Of a stretch of DNA of 27,612 nucleotides, positions 11,450 through 22,045 are shown piece by piece; position 1 is the stretch's first letter; the number at the start of each line of letters is the position of its first letter. The position numbers were made by a program, and so were the translations under genes. The stretch is from assembly GCA_022579005.1 (NCBI GenBank), contig MU401815.1:1-27612 (forward strand). The letters run 5' to 3'. The stretch comes from Poronia punctata. Lineage: Eukaryota > Ascomycota > Sordariomycetes > Xylariales > Xylariaceae. The notes beneath the pieces were generated by a model. It did not search any database, was not told the origin of the DNA, and saw nothing but the letters and a program-made list of their open reading frames with translations.

Positions 11450-13560
11450 TAAATATTAAGTTTATATATAATAATAGCTAATATACTATTATAAAATACT
11501 TACTATTTAAAGCGCTATATAAATATTACTTAAAAATATTAAATATATACTAAAACAGCTTTAATTTAATATTTAAAAAGTAAAACAAAAGCTATAGCAA
11601 ATAAAAGCTATATACTATATAGTTTATAAGCATTAAAAGCAAGTAGTTAAGTTAATATAAAAGTATTATAATAAACATTATATATTAAAAAAGTTTTAAG
11701 TAAATAATATAATAAAGTTATTAATAATATATTTTAAATTTAAGTATAAAAAAAAGCTAGCTTTTATATATATTTAAGTTAAAGTATTTAAAAAAGTAAA
11801 AACTTAAGCATATTAAATTAAGTTGTTTAAAATTTATTTTTAAGTTTATAATATATTTTTTATATTATTACTTAAACTATAAATAAACTAGCTAAAAAAT
11901 AGCAATTAAATAGTATTACTTAAGTTAAAAAAATAAAAAAAATAAATAATAAAAAACATTATTTAATATTAAAATATCTAAAATAAATAAAAATACTTAA
12001 TAAAATAAAAAAGCTAGATAATAAAATATAATACTTAAAAGCTAGCTAAATACTTAGCAAATATAAGCTGCTTGCTAAACTAATATAAAAAAAAGTTAAA
12101 AAAGTTTATATTAAATAAAATAATAAGTAAAGTAATTATATTAGTATATAAGTACTAAATTTATAAAGTATATAATTTAATTAATAAAAAAATAGTAAGC
12201 TATTGTTAAATAAGCTAAGCTAAGCTATAATATTATAAAAACTAAAAACTTATATTTTAATAAGCTTATTATAATTAAAGTATATTTAAATTATTAATAT
12301 AAAAAGCATTATTATTAAATAAAAAGTTAATAAGTAAAAGCTAAAAAGTAGCTAAAAAAGTAAATAATATACTATACTATTAAAATAGCTATAGCTAAAA
12401 ATAAATAGCATAGTTTAATAAGTATTGCAAATAAAGCTAGCAATAATAATAAAAACTATATTATAAATAAAAATCTTTTAATAAGCTTTGCTAATTTTAA
12501 AAAACGTTTTAATACTTTTATTTTTATAAAAATTTTTAAAGTTTAGCTTTTTATTACTAGCTTTTAAAATAAGCATATATAACTAGCGCAAGCAAGTATT
12601 TAAATTACTTAAAAGGCTATTTTAGTATTTAAAAAAAAACAGCATACTAGGCTTTATATAAAATATTATTAAAATTATTAAGTAAAAGCTTTTTTTTACT
12701 AATATAAAACTGCTAAGCATTAGCAACTATACTAGCAAGTAAGTAATAAAAGTATAAACTATATAAAAACCAATAATATTAGTTAATAAGCAATAAATAA
12801 AAACTAATTTTTAATAAATAGCAGTATAGCATTTTTGCTTTTTTTTTACAAGTATAACTAGCTTTATTTTAAAAGCAACTATATGCTAAAAAGCTAAGGC
12901 TACTTTAAATAAATAAAATATATGCTAACTTATAGCTATAAAAGTATTTTTTAATAAAGTTGCATTTTTTTACTTATTATTATTGTTTTTATTTTTAGCT
13001 TTAATAATAGTAGCTTAATAAGTTTGTTAAACTATAAAAGTTTTAATATAAAAGCAAGTAGTATACTATATAATATTTTAAGCTATATTAAGCAAAGCAA
13101 AAGGTATTTAAAAAAAAAATTAATATTTAGCAAAACTAATAAGCAAAAAAACAGCAAACATATAGCATAATAGCTATAATAGTTATACTAATAAAAAGCA
13201 TAATTAATATTGTTAAAGCAATAAAAATAGTAAATATAAAGATTTAAATATATGTTAAAAACGCAATGCTAATAAAGCTTTTTACTAAGCATTATTATAA
13301 CTTTTAGCTTATTATTATTTAGCTAAGCAAGATTATAGTTAAAATTAAAAATTTTATAGTTTAAAAATAATTAACTTAGTTTAGTATTAAAAGTATGCTA
13401 ATATATAAACTTAAAATAAAAAAGCTTTAAAGGCAACATAATAGCAATTATTTAGCTAAAAGCTTAATAAAATAATAATGCTAAAAAAAGTAAATATTAA
13501 AAATAAAGTTATAAAATTAAAAAAAACGTATAAAGCAAAATGTATACTAATAAGTTAATA
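11450..13560 (+). pseudogene. 3' region of element B downstream of integrase core
   Basis: About 2.1 kb shared with D (3085-4954), E (minus strand, from 19503 up to about 21600) and partly H (16670-17091). Part of it should encode the integrase C-terminal domain. I could not confirm a chromodomain, which many fungal Gypsy elements carry. The length suggests either an extra reading frame or a long untranslated part. D lacks about 350 bp of it. Stops occur in all frames. Confidence 0.45.
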
Positions 13561-13583
13561 AAAAACAGCTTTTAAGATATAAT

Positions 13584-13791
13584 TGTAAGGGGCGACCCTT
13601 ACCTACCCTGGAGTGCCTAGACTGGCATAGCCCCTAAGGGGGCAGAGACCCTTTAGCTAAAGGTCAGCGTAGGTCCTTGCAAGACTTAAAAGACCTAGGC
13701 TACATATAGCTTAATTGCGTAAATATAAGACATCTAGGCAATAACTACTTTTAGTAAGCCTTATAGCTTAATAGTTAACTATACCGTTATA
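13584..13791 (+). repeat. Left LTR of the miniature element
   Basis: A 208-bp repeat beginning TGTAAGGGGCGACCC and ending CCGTTATA. It is one of the most GC-rich parts of the window. Against the right LTR I count about 26 differences, all transitions and no indels. About 22 of them have the A/T base in the right copy, so this left copy is the less mutated one. Confidence 0.88.
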
Positions 13792-13847
13792 CTATTATTG
13801 CCTAGTATAATAGTACCTTTATAATAAGGCGCAAGTTTAAGTCTTGC
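13758..13847 (+). promoter_or_regulatory. Possible Pol III A and B boxes (tRNA-like)
   Basis: TAGCTTAATAGTTAA (13764-13778) resembles a tRNA D-arm / A box. AGTTTAAGTCT (13834-13844) resembles a B box (GGTTCRANNCC) with three C/T or G/A changes. GCCTTAT (13758-13764) is also perfectly complementary to ATAAGGC (13824-13830). A full tRNA cloverleaf does not fold, because the acceptor strands around these arms do not pair. It may be a tRNA-derived part of the element. Confidence 0.35.
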
Positions 13848-14188
13848 AGTTGCTATATAAGTTATGCTAAGTTTTTATTACTAAATATAAGGCAATAGGT
13901 TGCTAAATATATAGTGTTAAAGTAATAAGCAAGTAACGCTATTAAATACTTAAGTACTATAGTGCAAAGATAACACTTTTAATAAAGCTAGTTAAGCATT
14001 AATTACTAAATACGCAGTATTGCAAAATATTATTTTGCTAATTAAAATAACTTAAATCTAATTGCATAAGTTTGTTTGCTAACTAGATTGCAACTAGGAA
14101 GCATTTATTACTTAAATTCTTTATGTTAATTAAATTATATACGTTATTTTTATTAAATTAAAAACAATTTATTAAAAAAAAGGGGCAG
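13792..14188 (+). other. Internal region of the miniature element
   Basis: 397 bp with no open frame. A tRNA-like T-arm lies at 13831-13847: stem GCAAG/CTTGC around the 7-base loop TTTAAGT. It ends in the polypurine tract at 14174-14188. No primer-binding site complementary to a tRNA 3' end is obvious right after the left LTR. Confidence 0.7.
14174..14188 (+). other. Polypurine tract of the miniature element
   Basis: AAAAAAAAGGGGCAG lies immediately upstream of the right LTR, the expected plus-strand primer position. The GGCAG end resembles the tracts of the Gypsy family in this window. Confidence 0.75.
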
Positions 14189-14396
14189 TATAAAGGGCAA
14201 CCCTTACTTACTTTAAAGTGCCTAGACTAGCATAGCCTTTAAAGGGGCAAAAACCCTTTAGCTAAAGGTCAGCGTAGGTCTTTATAAGACCTAAAAGACC
14301 TAGGCTATATATAGCCTAATTACGTAAATATAAAACATCTAGGCAATAACTACTTTTAGTAAGCTTTATAGCTTAATAGTTAACTGCACTGTTATA
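14189..14396 (+). repeat. Right LTR of the miniature element
   Basis: A 208-bp repeat beginning TATAAAGGGCAACCC (TG changed to TA) and ending CTGTTATA. It is collinear with the left LTR and carries most of the C-to-T and G-to-A changes that separate the two. Confidence 0.88.
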
Positions 14397-14483
14397 ATAA
14401 TAAAGCAATTTAATTAAAAAAATTAAAAAGTAGGCTAATTAGCAAATATACTTATAAATACTAAAATTGCTTAAAACTAGTAA

Positions 14484-14500
14484 CTTAAAAAAAAAGGCAA
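14484..14500 (+). other. Polypurine tract of element B
   Basis: The A-rich run ending GGCAA lies directly before the 3' LTR start at 14501. It is collinear with the tracts of D, H and E. Confidence 0.6.
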
Positions 14501-14735
14501 TATAATAAAACACCTAGCTAAAAAACCTACTTGCTAAGCTATTTGCATATAAACTATATACTAGCTAAAGCTATACTAACTAATAGCTAAAGCTTTACTA
14601 GTTATACTTTTTTTAATCTTTTTAATTAGTTTAGTTATTTACTTAGCTAACTAAACAAAAGTTATTTAATATACTTAGTTTTTAAAATTGCTAGCAACAT
14701 TACCTTATAATTACTTTATTATTAAAACCTTTATA
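14501..14735 (+). repeat. 3' LTR of element B (subfamily 2)
   Basis: A 235-bp LTR, TATAATAAAACACCTAGC to AACCTTTATA. At 14736 the sequence switches abruptly to the minus-strand interior of C (equivalent to about position 1132 of A). The junction therefore looks like insertion into C. Confidence 0.87.
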
Positions 14736-16669
14736 TAAGTATTTAAATATAAGCTATATAAGCTACTTAGTACTTTATTAGCTTTTTATTTAGTTTTATT
14801 AATAAAAGTAATAAAATGTTTACTTTTTATAAGTGCTTTTTTTAAAGCTTTTATATATAATATTAACTTATACTTTTATATTTATATTTATAATAACTTT
14901 TTTTAGCTTTTGCTTACTGCTTAAAAAAACCATAGCTATTGCTTAAAATAGCTTTATAATATTAAATGCTTTATAAAACTTTATTAAAGTAAATTAAATA
15001 TATTAACTTATTTTAGCTTAGCTTTTAACTTTTTATTTTTAAAGTTTAATTAAGCTACTTAAATATTTTATATTTTACTTTAAAGCTATTTTAATAGTTT
15101 TTACTTAACTTTATTTAATTAGCAATTTAATACTAATTGCTTAGTTTTTTAAATAATACTTAGCTATATAGCCTTTTTTACTATAATAATAATATTTTAT
15201 AAAGCTATTGCTAATATATACTAATTTGCTTTAATTTTAGTTTATTAATTACTTAAATAAGTTATTAGTTTTTTTTTAAACTATTTAAGCGCTTTAAGTT
15301 ATTTACTAACTTTTTTTACTTTAGCAAGTATTTAATATATTTTTACTTATATAGTAGTTAATATTTTTTATTAGTATAGTACTAAGTGCTTTATTAATTT
15401 TTAGCTTTATAATATACTTTTATTATATTATTAAGCAATATATGCTTTTTTATTAAAACTTTTTTTAGTTTTTTTAAAAGTTTATATTAATAGTTAAAAG
15501 CTAGTTAGCTATTATTTTATAATAATATAGCGCTTTTAAGCTTTTATACTAGCACTTACTAATAAAAAAAAATTTAAGTTTTTATTTTTTTATTATTTTA
15601 TTTTATATAGCTATTTTTAAAAAGTTTATTTAAATAGCTTTAAGTTAATATTTTTTTACTAAATAAACTTTTAAAAGTTTTTAAAAGTAGCTTTTTTAAG
15701 TTATTATAGTTTAGCATGTTTTAATAAGTATGCTAATTTATTTAAATTTTAAACTTAGCTTATATTAAAGCTTAAATAATTTATATTAAATCTTTATAGC
15801 TAAAATTTTGCTAATTGCTTTTTTTATAGCTATAATTTAGTTTTTAACTTTTATAATAGTAATATTTTACTTTAGCTACTTATAATTATATATAAAAGTT
15901 TTTATATTATTTTTATATTAAGTTTTTTTTTATTTAATAAGTAGCTAAAATAATTATATATTTTAGTTTATTATATTAATAATTTAATTATAAAAGTTAT
16001 TTTTTTAGCTTTTTAAGCTTTTATAAAAAGTATTATAATAAAAGCTTTTATTAAATAATCTACTATATAATAGCAGCTTAAAGTAAAAAAAATAGCTTTT
16101 ACTTTTTTAACTTTTTTAAAAGTTGCTAGTTATTAGCTAATTATTTATTTTAATAAAAACTATATTTTATTTTAAGTTTTTTAGTTTGCTATTAAGTTTT
16201 TTGCTTTTTTTATTATTTTTATTTTTATTTTTATATTTTTAGCTATTTATAAATTTAGCTTAACTATTAGCTAGTCTTTTTAGTTTTTATTGCTTATTTT
16301 TAGCATTAAGTTTATTAAGCTTATTTATATTATTATTAATTATTTACTTAGTAATTATAAACTATACTTAGTTTTTAGTTTAAATTTTTTTACTAAATAT
16401 TATATTATAACTTAAAAATATAAAAATAAAAAAGTATAAAAGTTTAAGCAATAATGTAGTTATAAATTAATATTGCTAACAATTTTAAAAACTAAATATA
16501 TTAAATAACTATTATTTAGTTAACTAAGTAATTAACTAAGCTAGCTAAAAAAATAAAAAAAAGTATAACTAGCTAAACTATATTTAATAGTTAGTATAAG
16601 TTTAGCTTTTATATAGTTTGTATACTTATAGTATAGCTAGTAGGTCTTATAAGTAAGTGCTTTATTATA
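14736..16669 (-). mobile_element. Ty3/Gypsy element C, 5' part
   Basis: Minus-strand copy holding the 5' LTR (16669-16435), the leader and part of the gag-like region. It is collinear with 1132-3064 of A. It is cut at 14736 by the 3' LTR of B; the rest of C is not found left of B. At 16669/16670 it abuts plus-strand 3' sequence of H, so C is inserted in H. Heavily mutated, with no open frame. Confidence 0.82.
16435..16669 (-). repeat. 5' LTR of element C (subfamily 1)
   Basis: A 235-bp LTR. On the minus strand it begins TATAATAAAGCACTTAC at 16669. It shares the TTATAAGACCTACTAGCT stretch with the A LTR. The flank 16670-16674 (GCTAG) is the candidate target site. Confidence 0.85.
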
Positions 16670-17091
16670 GCTAGCAAGGCTTTTTACTAAGTATTATTAT
16701 AATTTTTAGCTTATTATTATTAAGCTAGCAAAAGTTATAATTAAAATTAAAACTAAAAATTTTAAAGCTTAAAAATAACTAGCTTAGTTTAATATTAAAA
16801 GTATGCTAATATATAAACTTAAAACAAAAAAGGTTTAAAAGCAGCATAGTAGCAAACGCTTAGCAAAAAGCTTAATAAAATATTAATACTAAAAAAAAGC
16901 GTATATTAAAATTAAGGTTATAAAATTAAACAAAATATATAAAGTAAAATATAAGCTAATAAGTTAATAAAAAATAGCTTATAAAATATAATAAAGCAAC
17001 TTAATTAAAAAAATTAAAAAGCAGGCCTAATTAGCAAATATACTTATAAATACTAAAATTGTTAAAAACTAATAACTTAAAACAAAAGCAG

Positions 17092-18048
17092 TATAATAAA
17101 GTACCTAGCTAAAAAAGCTACCTACTAAGCTATTTACATATAAACTATATATAGTACTAGTTTATAAGTTCTAAGCAAGGCTGCTTTTACACCTAAACTC
17201 TACTACTTTAACTCCTTATTATATAATAACTAAATATTTCCTATACCTATAAAACATTTATATAGATTATTTATATTAACATTTAATGTAATTTAAATTT
17301 TAAACTTTATAGGTGCATTATATTAAAAGATATAAAGATTTAAAGTAAGTTATAATTATACTAAATTATTTAAGTATTTTCAATTAATTTTAAAAGATAG
17401 TTATAAATGATTTCCTTTTAATTTACTGTTTATATAATTGATATAAATAAGGATTTAAAAGCTTTTTATTGTGCTAGTTATAATAAAGGTTTTATTAAAC
17501 TTTATTTTTCTTAATAAATTTAATATAAAGGTTTATTATTTTTCTGTTTTTTAAAAAGTGTTTAATACTTAATATAAACTTATATTATTACACTTTAAGT
17601 ATTTAGGTTTATTTTAAAAGTGGTATATATATTAATATAATAAAATGTTTATTTTTAATCATTTAATAAAAAACAGCTTTATTTTGAAAACTTTTAATGT
17701 TTTAAAATTAAATAAGATATATATAAGTATATACCTAATAAAACTAATTATATATAGGCAATAGCTCTAGTCTTTAATAAATAGTTTTGTTTAAAGTTGT
17801 GTTTTAATATTTTTTATAAATTTATTAAAATCTTCAATTTTGCCTTGCTCAAAACTTATAAACTCCCACTGTACTAGCTAAAGCTATACTAACTAATAGC
17901 TAAAGCTTTTCTAGTTATACCTTTTTTAATTCTTTTAGCTAGTTTAGTTATTTATTTAGCTAACTAAACAAAAGTTATTTAATATACCTAGTTTTTAAAA
18001 TTGCTAGGAACACTACCTTATAACTACCCTATTGCTAAAACCCTTATA
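17092..18048 (+). repeat. 3' LTR of element H, split by an insertion
   Basis: The parts 17092-17151 and 17874-18048 join to 235 bp, the family length. It starts GTATAATAAAGTACC (LTR from T at 17092) and ends AACCCTTATA. The right part keeps more C and G than most LTR copies here. Confidence 0.85.
17152..17871. mobile_element. 720-bp terminal-inverted-repeat element 2 (MITE-like, TA target site)
   Basis: Inserted in the H LTR. The left end starts TAGTACTAGTTTATAAGT; the right end in reverse complement starts CAGTGGGAGTTTATAAGT; both continue to AGCAAGGC. About 24 of 30 positions match. TA duplications lie at 17150-17151 and 17872-17873, and removing the element plus one TA restores ACTATATACTAGC as in other LTR copies. 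CAGTGGG ends with TA fit the Tc1/mariner group (pogo/Fot1-like). The interior is AT-rich but keeps TG and CA steps rare elsewhere, so it has suffered less RIP. No transposase frame is visible. Confidence 0.85.
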
Positions 18049-18120
18049 CTATTCTTTATAATTTTTATATTTTTTGAAAGTACTTTTAAACCTATATAAA
18101 AAGCGCTTTAATACTTTAGC
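18049..18120. other. 72-bp spacer between H and J
   Basis: It matches neither element family in the window and may be the original flank of H or J. It holds TTTTTTGAAAGTACTTT, with less mutation bias than its neighbours. Confidence 0.4.
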
Positions 18121-18354
18121 TATAATAGGGCACCTAGCTAGAAAACCTATCTACTAGGCTATTTGCGTATAGACTATATACTAGCTAAAGGTATGCTAAC
18201 TAATAGCTAAGGCTTTGCTAGTTATATTGTTTTAATCTTTTTAGCTAGTTTAGTTATTTACTTAGCTAACTAAATAAAAGTGATTTAATATTTTAAGTTT
18301 TTAAAATTGCTAGCAATATTATTTTATTACTACTTTATTGCTTAAACCTTTATA
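18121..18354 (+). repeat. 5' LTR of element J (subfamily 2)
   Basis: A 234-bp LTR, TATAATAGGGCACCTAGC to AACCTTTATA. It retains more G and C near its start (GGGCACC) than the B copy. Confidence 0.85.
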
Positions 18355-18528
18355 CGTTTTTATTTTTATATTTTTAAATTATAATATAATATTTAATAAA
18401 AAGATTTAAACTAAAGACTAACTATAGTTTATACCTACTAAGCAAATAATTAGTAATAATATAGACAAGCTTAATATACCTAATACTAAAAATAAACCAT
18501 AAAAACTAAAAAGAACTAGCTAATAGTT
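18121..18528 (+). mobile_element. Ty3/Gypsy element J, 5' stub
   Basis: A 5' LTR (18121-18354) plus about 174 bp of the family leader, cut at 18528 by the LTR of I. The leader matches 6044 onward of B. The rest of J is not in the window. Confidence 0.8.
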
Positions 18529-18761
18529 TATAACAAGGCACCTAGCTAAAAAACCTACTTGCTTAGCTATTTATATATAAAATATATACTAACTAAAGCT
18601 ATACTAACTAATAGCTAAAGCTTTGCTAGTTATACTTTTTTAATCTTTTTAGCTAGTTTAGTTATTTACTTAGCTAACTAAATAAGAGTTATTTAATATA
18701 TTTAATTCTTAAAATTACTAACAATATTACTTTATAACTACTTATTACTTAAACTTTTATA
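18529..18761 (+). repeat. 5' LTR of element I (subfamily 2)
   Basis: A 233-bp LTR, TATAACAAGGCACCTAGC to AAACTTTTATA. Flank TAGTT (18524-18528) is the candidate target site in the leader of J. Confidence 0.83.
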
Positions 18762-19263
18762 CTTGTTTATTTTTATATTTTTAAGTTATAAAATAATGTT
18801 TAATAAAAATATTTCAATTAAAAATTAAGCATAGTTTATAAATGCTAAATAAATAACTAGCAACAATATAAATAAGCTTAATAAACTTAATACTAAAAAT
18901 AAGCAATAAAAACTAAAAAAACTAGCTAATAGTTAAGCTAAATTTATAAATAGCTAAAAATAAAAAAGTTCTAATAAATATAAAAAAAAGCAAAAAACTT
19001 AATAGTAAGCTAAAAAATTTAAAATAAAAAGTGCTACTTATAAAAGTAGTTAATTAGCTATTAAGTAATAACTTATAAAATTGTTAAAAATAAATCAAAC
19101 TATTATTATATAAAACCTTTTATAATAAAGGTTTTAATTATAATAACTTTTATAAAAGTTTAAAAAGCTAAAATAATAATTTTTTAATTAAATTATTAAT
19201 ATAATAAATTAAAATATATAATTACTTTAGCTACTTACTAAGCATAAAAAAAACCTAATATAA
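18529..19263 (+). mobile_element. Ty3/Gypsy element I, 5' stub
   Basis: A 5' LTR (18529-18761) plus about 500 bp of leader, collinear with 24354-24870 of F. It breaks at 19263, where the minus-strand 3' LTR of E begins. The leader matches F up to the run CCTAATRTAA and then resumes in no other place in the window. Confidence 0.8.
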
Positions 19264-19502
19264 CATAAAGGTAAAAGCAATAAGGTAGTTATAAGGTAAT
19301 GTTCCTAGCAATTTTAAAAACTAAGTATATTAAATAGCTTTTATTTAGCTAGCTAGCTAAGTAAATAACTAAACTAGCTAAAAAAATTAAAAAAGGTATA
19401 ACTAGCAAAGCTTTAGCTATTAGTTAGTATAGCTTTAGCTAATATATAGTTTATATATAAATAGCTTAGTAAGTAGGTTTTTTAGCTAGGTACTTTATTA
19501 TA
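19264..19502 (-). repeat. 3' LTR of element E (subfamily 2)
   Basis: A 239-bp LTR beginning TATAATAAAGTACCTAGC at 19502 on the minus strand. The purine tract AAAAAAAAAGCAG lies just upstream in the element sense (19503-19517). It keeps the inverted arms AGCTAAAGCT / AGCTTTGCTAG. Confidence 0.85.
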
Positions 19503-21639
19503 CTGCTTTTTTTTTAAGTTATTAGTTTTTAGCAATTTTAGTATTTACAAGTATATTTGCTAGTTAGGCCTGCTTTTTTATATTTTATAAGCTGTTTTTT
19601 GTATTAACTTATTAACTTATATCTAGCTTTGTATATTTTTTTTAATTTTATAACTTTATTTTTAATTTTAGCTTTTTTTTAGCATTACTATTTTATTAAA
19701 GCTTTTTGCTAAGCGTTTGCTACTATGCTGCTTTTAAACCCTTTTTGTTTTAAGTTTATATACTAGTATACTTTTAACACTAAACTAAGCTAATTATTTT
19801 TAAATTATAAAATTTTTAATTATAATTATAACTTTTAAAAGCTTAATAGCAATAAGCTAAAATTTATAATAATACTTAGTAAAAAGCCTTGCTAGCATTG
19901 CGTTTTTAATATATATTTAAATTTTCATATTTACTATTTTTGCTATATTAGCAATATTAACTATACTTTTTATAAAAAAAACTATTATAGTTACTATACT
20001 ATATATTTGCTACTTTTTTAGCTATTAGTTTTACTAAATATTTTTTTTTTTTATATTTTTTACATTGCTTAGTATAGCTTAAAATATAATATAGTGCGCT
20101 TTTTTTTTTATATTAAAACTTTTATAGTTTTATATACTTATTAAGCTATAATTATTAAAGCTAAAAATAAAAATAAAAGTGCTAATAAAAACGCTGCTTT
20201 ATTAAAAAATACTTTTATTATTATAAGCTAATATATATTTTGCTTAGCTAAAGTAAGCTTAGCTTTTTAGCATATAGTTATATTTAAAAAAAGCTAGTTA
20301 TATTAATAAAAAAATCGGTATATTGCTATATATTAAAAATTAGTTTCTATTTATTATTTATTAACTATCATTAGTACTTTTTTATAGTTTATATTTTTTG
20401 CTGCTTATTTACTAGTATGGTTACTAATGCTTAATAGTTTTATATTAGTAAAAAAAGGTTTTACTTAATAATTTTAATAATATTTTATATAAAGTCTAGT
20501 ACGCTATTTTTTAAAGGTATTAAAATAGCTTCTTTAGCAATTTAAATACTTGCTTATGCTAATTATATATGCTTATTTTAAAAGCTGCTAATAAAAAGCT
20601 AAATTATAAAAAAGCATATAAAACTAAAAGTATTAAACCATTTTTTAATATTAATAAAGCTTATTAAAAGATTTTTGCTTATAATATAGTTTTTATTACT
20701 ATTACTAGTTTTATTTATAATACTTAATAAACTATATTGCTTATTTTTATTTATAGCTATTTTAATAGTATAGTATATTATTTGCTTTTTAAGCTACTTT
20801 TTAGCTTTTGCTTGCTAACTTTTTATTTAATAATAATGCTTTTTATATTAATAGTTTAAATATATTATAAGTTATAATAAGTTTACTAAAGTATTAATTT
20901 TTAGTTTTGTATAATATTATAGCTTAATTTTAGCTTGCTTAGTAATTGCATGCTATTTTATTATTTACTAAGTATATATTTTATAACCTTAGTGCTTATA
21001 TATTAATATAATTACTTTATTTATTATTTTACTTAATATAAACTTTTTTAACTTTTTTTTATATTAGTTTAATAAATAGCTTATATTTACTAAGAGCTTA
21101 GCTAGCTTTTAAATATTATATTTTAGTAGCTAGCTTTTTTATTTTATTAAATATTTTTATTTATTTTAATACTAAACAATATTTTTTATTACTTAATTTT
21201 TTTTTAACTTAAGTAATGCTATTTAACTACTATTTTTTAGCTAGTTTATTTATAATTTAAGTAATAATATAAAAAATATATTATAAATTTAAAAATAAAT
21301 TTTAAATCATGTAATTTAGTATATTTAAGTTTTTACTTTTTTAAAAACTTTAATTTAAATATATTATTATTAGCTTTACTATATTATTTACTTAAAACTT
21401 TTTTAATATATAATACTTATTATAATATTTTTATATTATTTTAACTACTTATTTATAATGCTTATAAACTATATAGCATATAGCTTTTATTTACTATTGT
21501 TTTTTTTTACTTTTTAAATATTAAATTAAAGCTATTTTAATATATATTTAATACGTTTTAAGTAGGACTTATATAGCACTTTAAATAGTAAATAGCTTAT
21601 AATAGCATATTAGCTATTATTATATATAAACTTAGCTTT

Positions 21640-22045
21640 TGCTAATACTTTAACATAGCTATTTAGCTTATTAGTATAAAAAATATAAAAGTAGTTTTTT
21701 TAAAAGTTTAATATATTTATTTTATTTAGCTATTAGTTTAAAAGTATTATATAATAAATAGCTATTAATATATCTTTTATACTTTATAAAACTTTTTATA
21801 AAACTTACTTATAATAAGTTTATTTTTATTACTTATAGTTTTTTTAAAAAAAACTTATATTAATAGTTTACTTTATAATATATTATTACTATAAGCTTAG
21901 TAGTATTAAGCGTTTTTTATATAAAAATAAATAATATTATTTTTATAAACTAGTTTATAATAACTAAAATTAAATTATAAACGTTATTATTTGCTTTTAT
22001 ATTTAAAAGTAGTTTTATAATAAAATTTAAGCTAAATTTTTTAAA
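21640..22045 (-). pseudogene. Integrase core remnant of element E
   Basis: On the minus strand near 22040-22010 it reads S-L-N-F-I-I-K-L, the strand that in B still reads S-L-D-F-I-I-N-L; here the first catalytic Asp has become Asn. Y-N-L-I-L-V-I-I-N follows near 21985-21945 (family Y..ILVVVD). Stops are scattered. The limits are approximate, by alignment to B. Confidence 0.72.

Larger units (their letters stand above)
13584..14396 (+). mobile_element. 813-bp miniature LTR element (TRIM-like)
   Basis: Two 208-bp direct repeats (13584-13791 and 14189-14396) flank 397 bp without coding capacity. Exact 5-bp duplications ATAAT lie on both sides (13579-13583 and 14397-14401). Removing the element and one ATAAT gives ATATAATAAAGC, the uninterrupted sequence of H near 16998. 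A purine tract AAAAAAAAGGGGCAG precedes the right repeat, and the left repeat begins TG. These are the marks of an LTR retrotransposon that lacks genes, as in terminal-repeat retrotransposons in miniature. It needs enzymes from another element. It is nested in the 3' region of B and is therefore younger than B. Confidence 0.88.
5809..14735 (+). mobile_element. Ty3/Gypsy element B, end-to-end copy
   Basis: The only copy with both LTRs: 5809-6043 and 14501-14735, each 235 bp and of the same subfamily. Between them are a leader, a gag-like region, RT, RNase H, integrase and a long 3' region, in Ty3/Gypsy order (integrase after RNase H, unlike Copia). Two nested insertions interrupt it, at 6596-7345 and 13584-14396. 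Without them and their target duplications B is about 7.36 kb, normal for a fungal Gypsy element. The flanking 5-mers do not match (TTTAA at 5804-5808, TAAGT at 14736-14740), so the LTR pair may have been reshuffled by recombination. Non-functional. Confidence 0.85.
16670..18048 (+). mobile_element. Ty3/Gypsy element H, 3' end with split LTR
   Basis: Plus-strand 3' region (16670-17091), collinear with the last part of B from about 13262. It ends in a purine tract (AAAACAAAAGCAG) and a 3' LTR, 17092-17151 plus 17874-18048. Its left boundary is the insertion point of C. Its LTR is interrupted by the second inverted-repeat element. Because it contains both, H is among the oldest pieces here. Near 16998 it gives the empty-site sequence for the miniature LTR element of B. 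Confidence 0.82.

Noticed and set aside
13758..13854. Functional tRNA gene
   Set aside because: T-arm and D-arm-like parts exist, but the acceptor strands around them do not pair and no anticodon stem of correct size fits.
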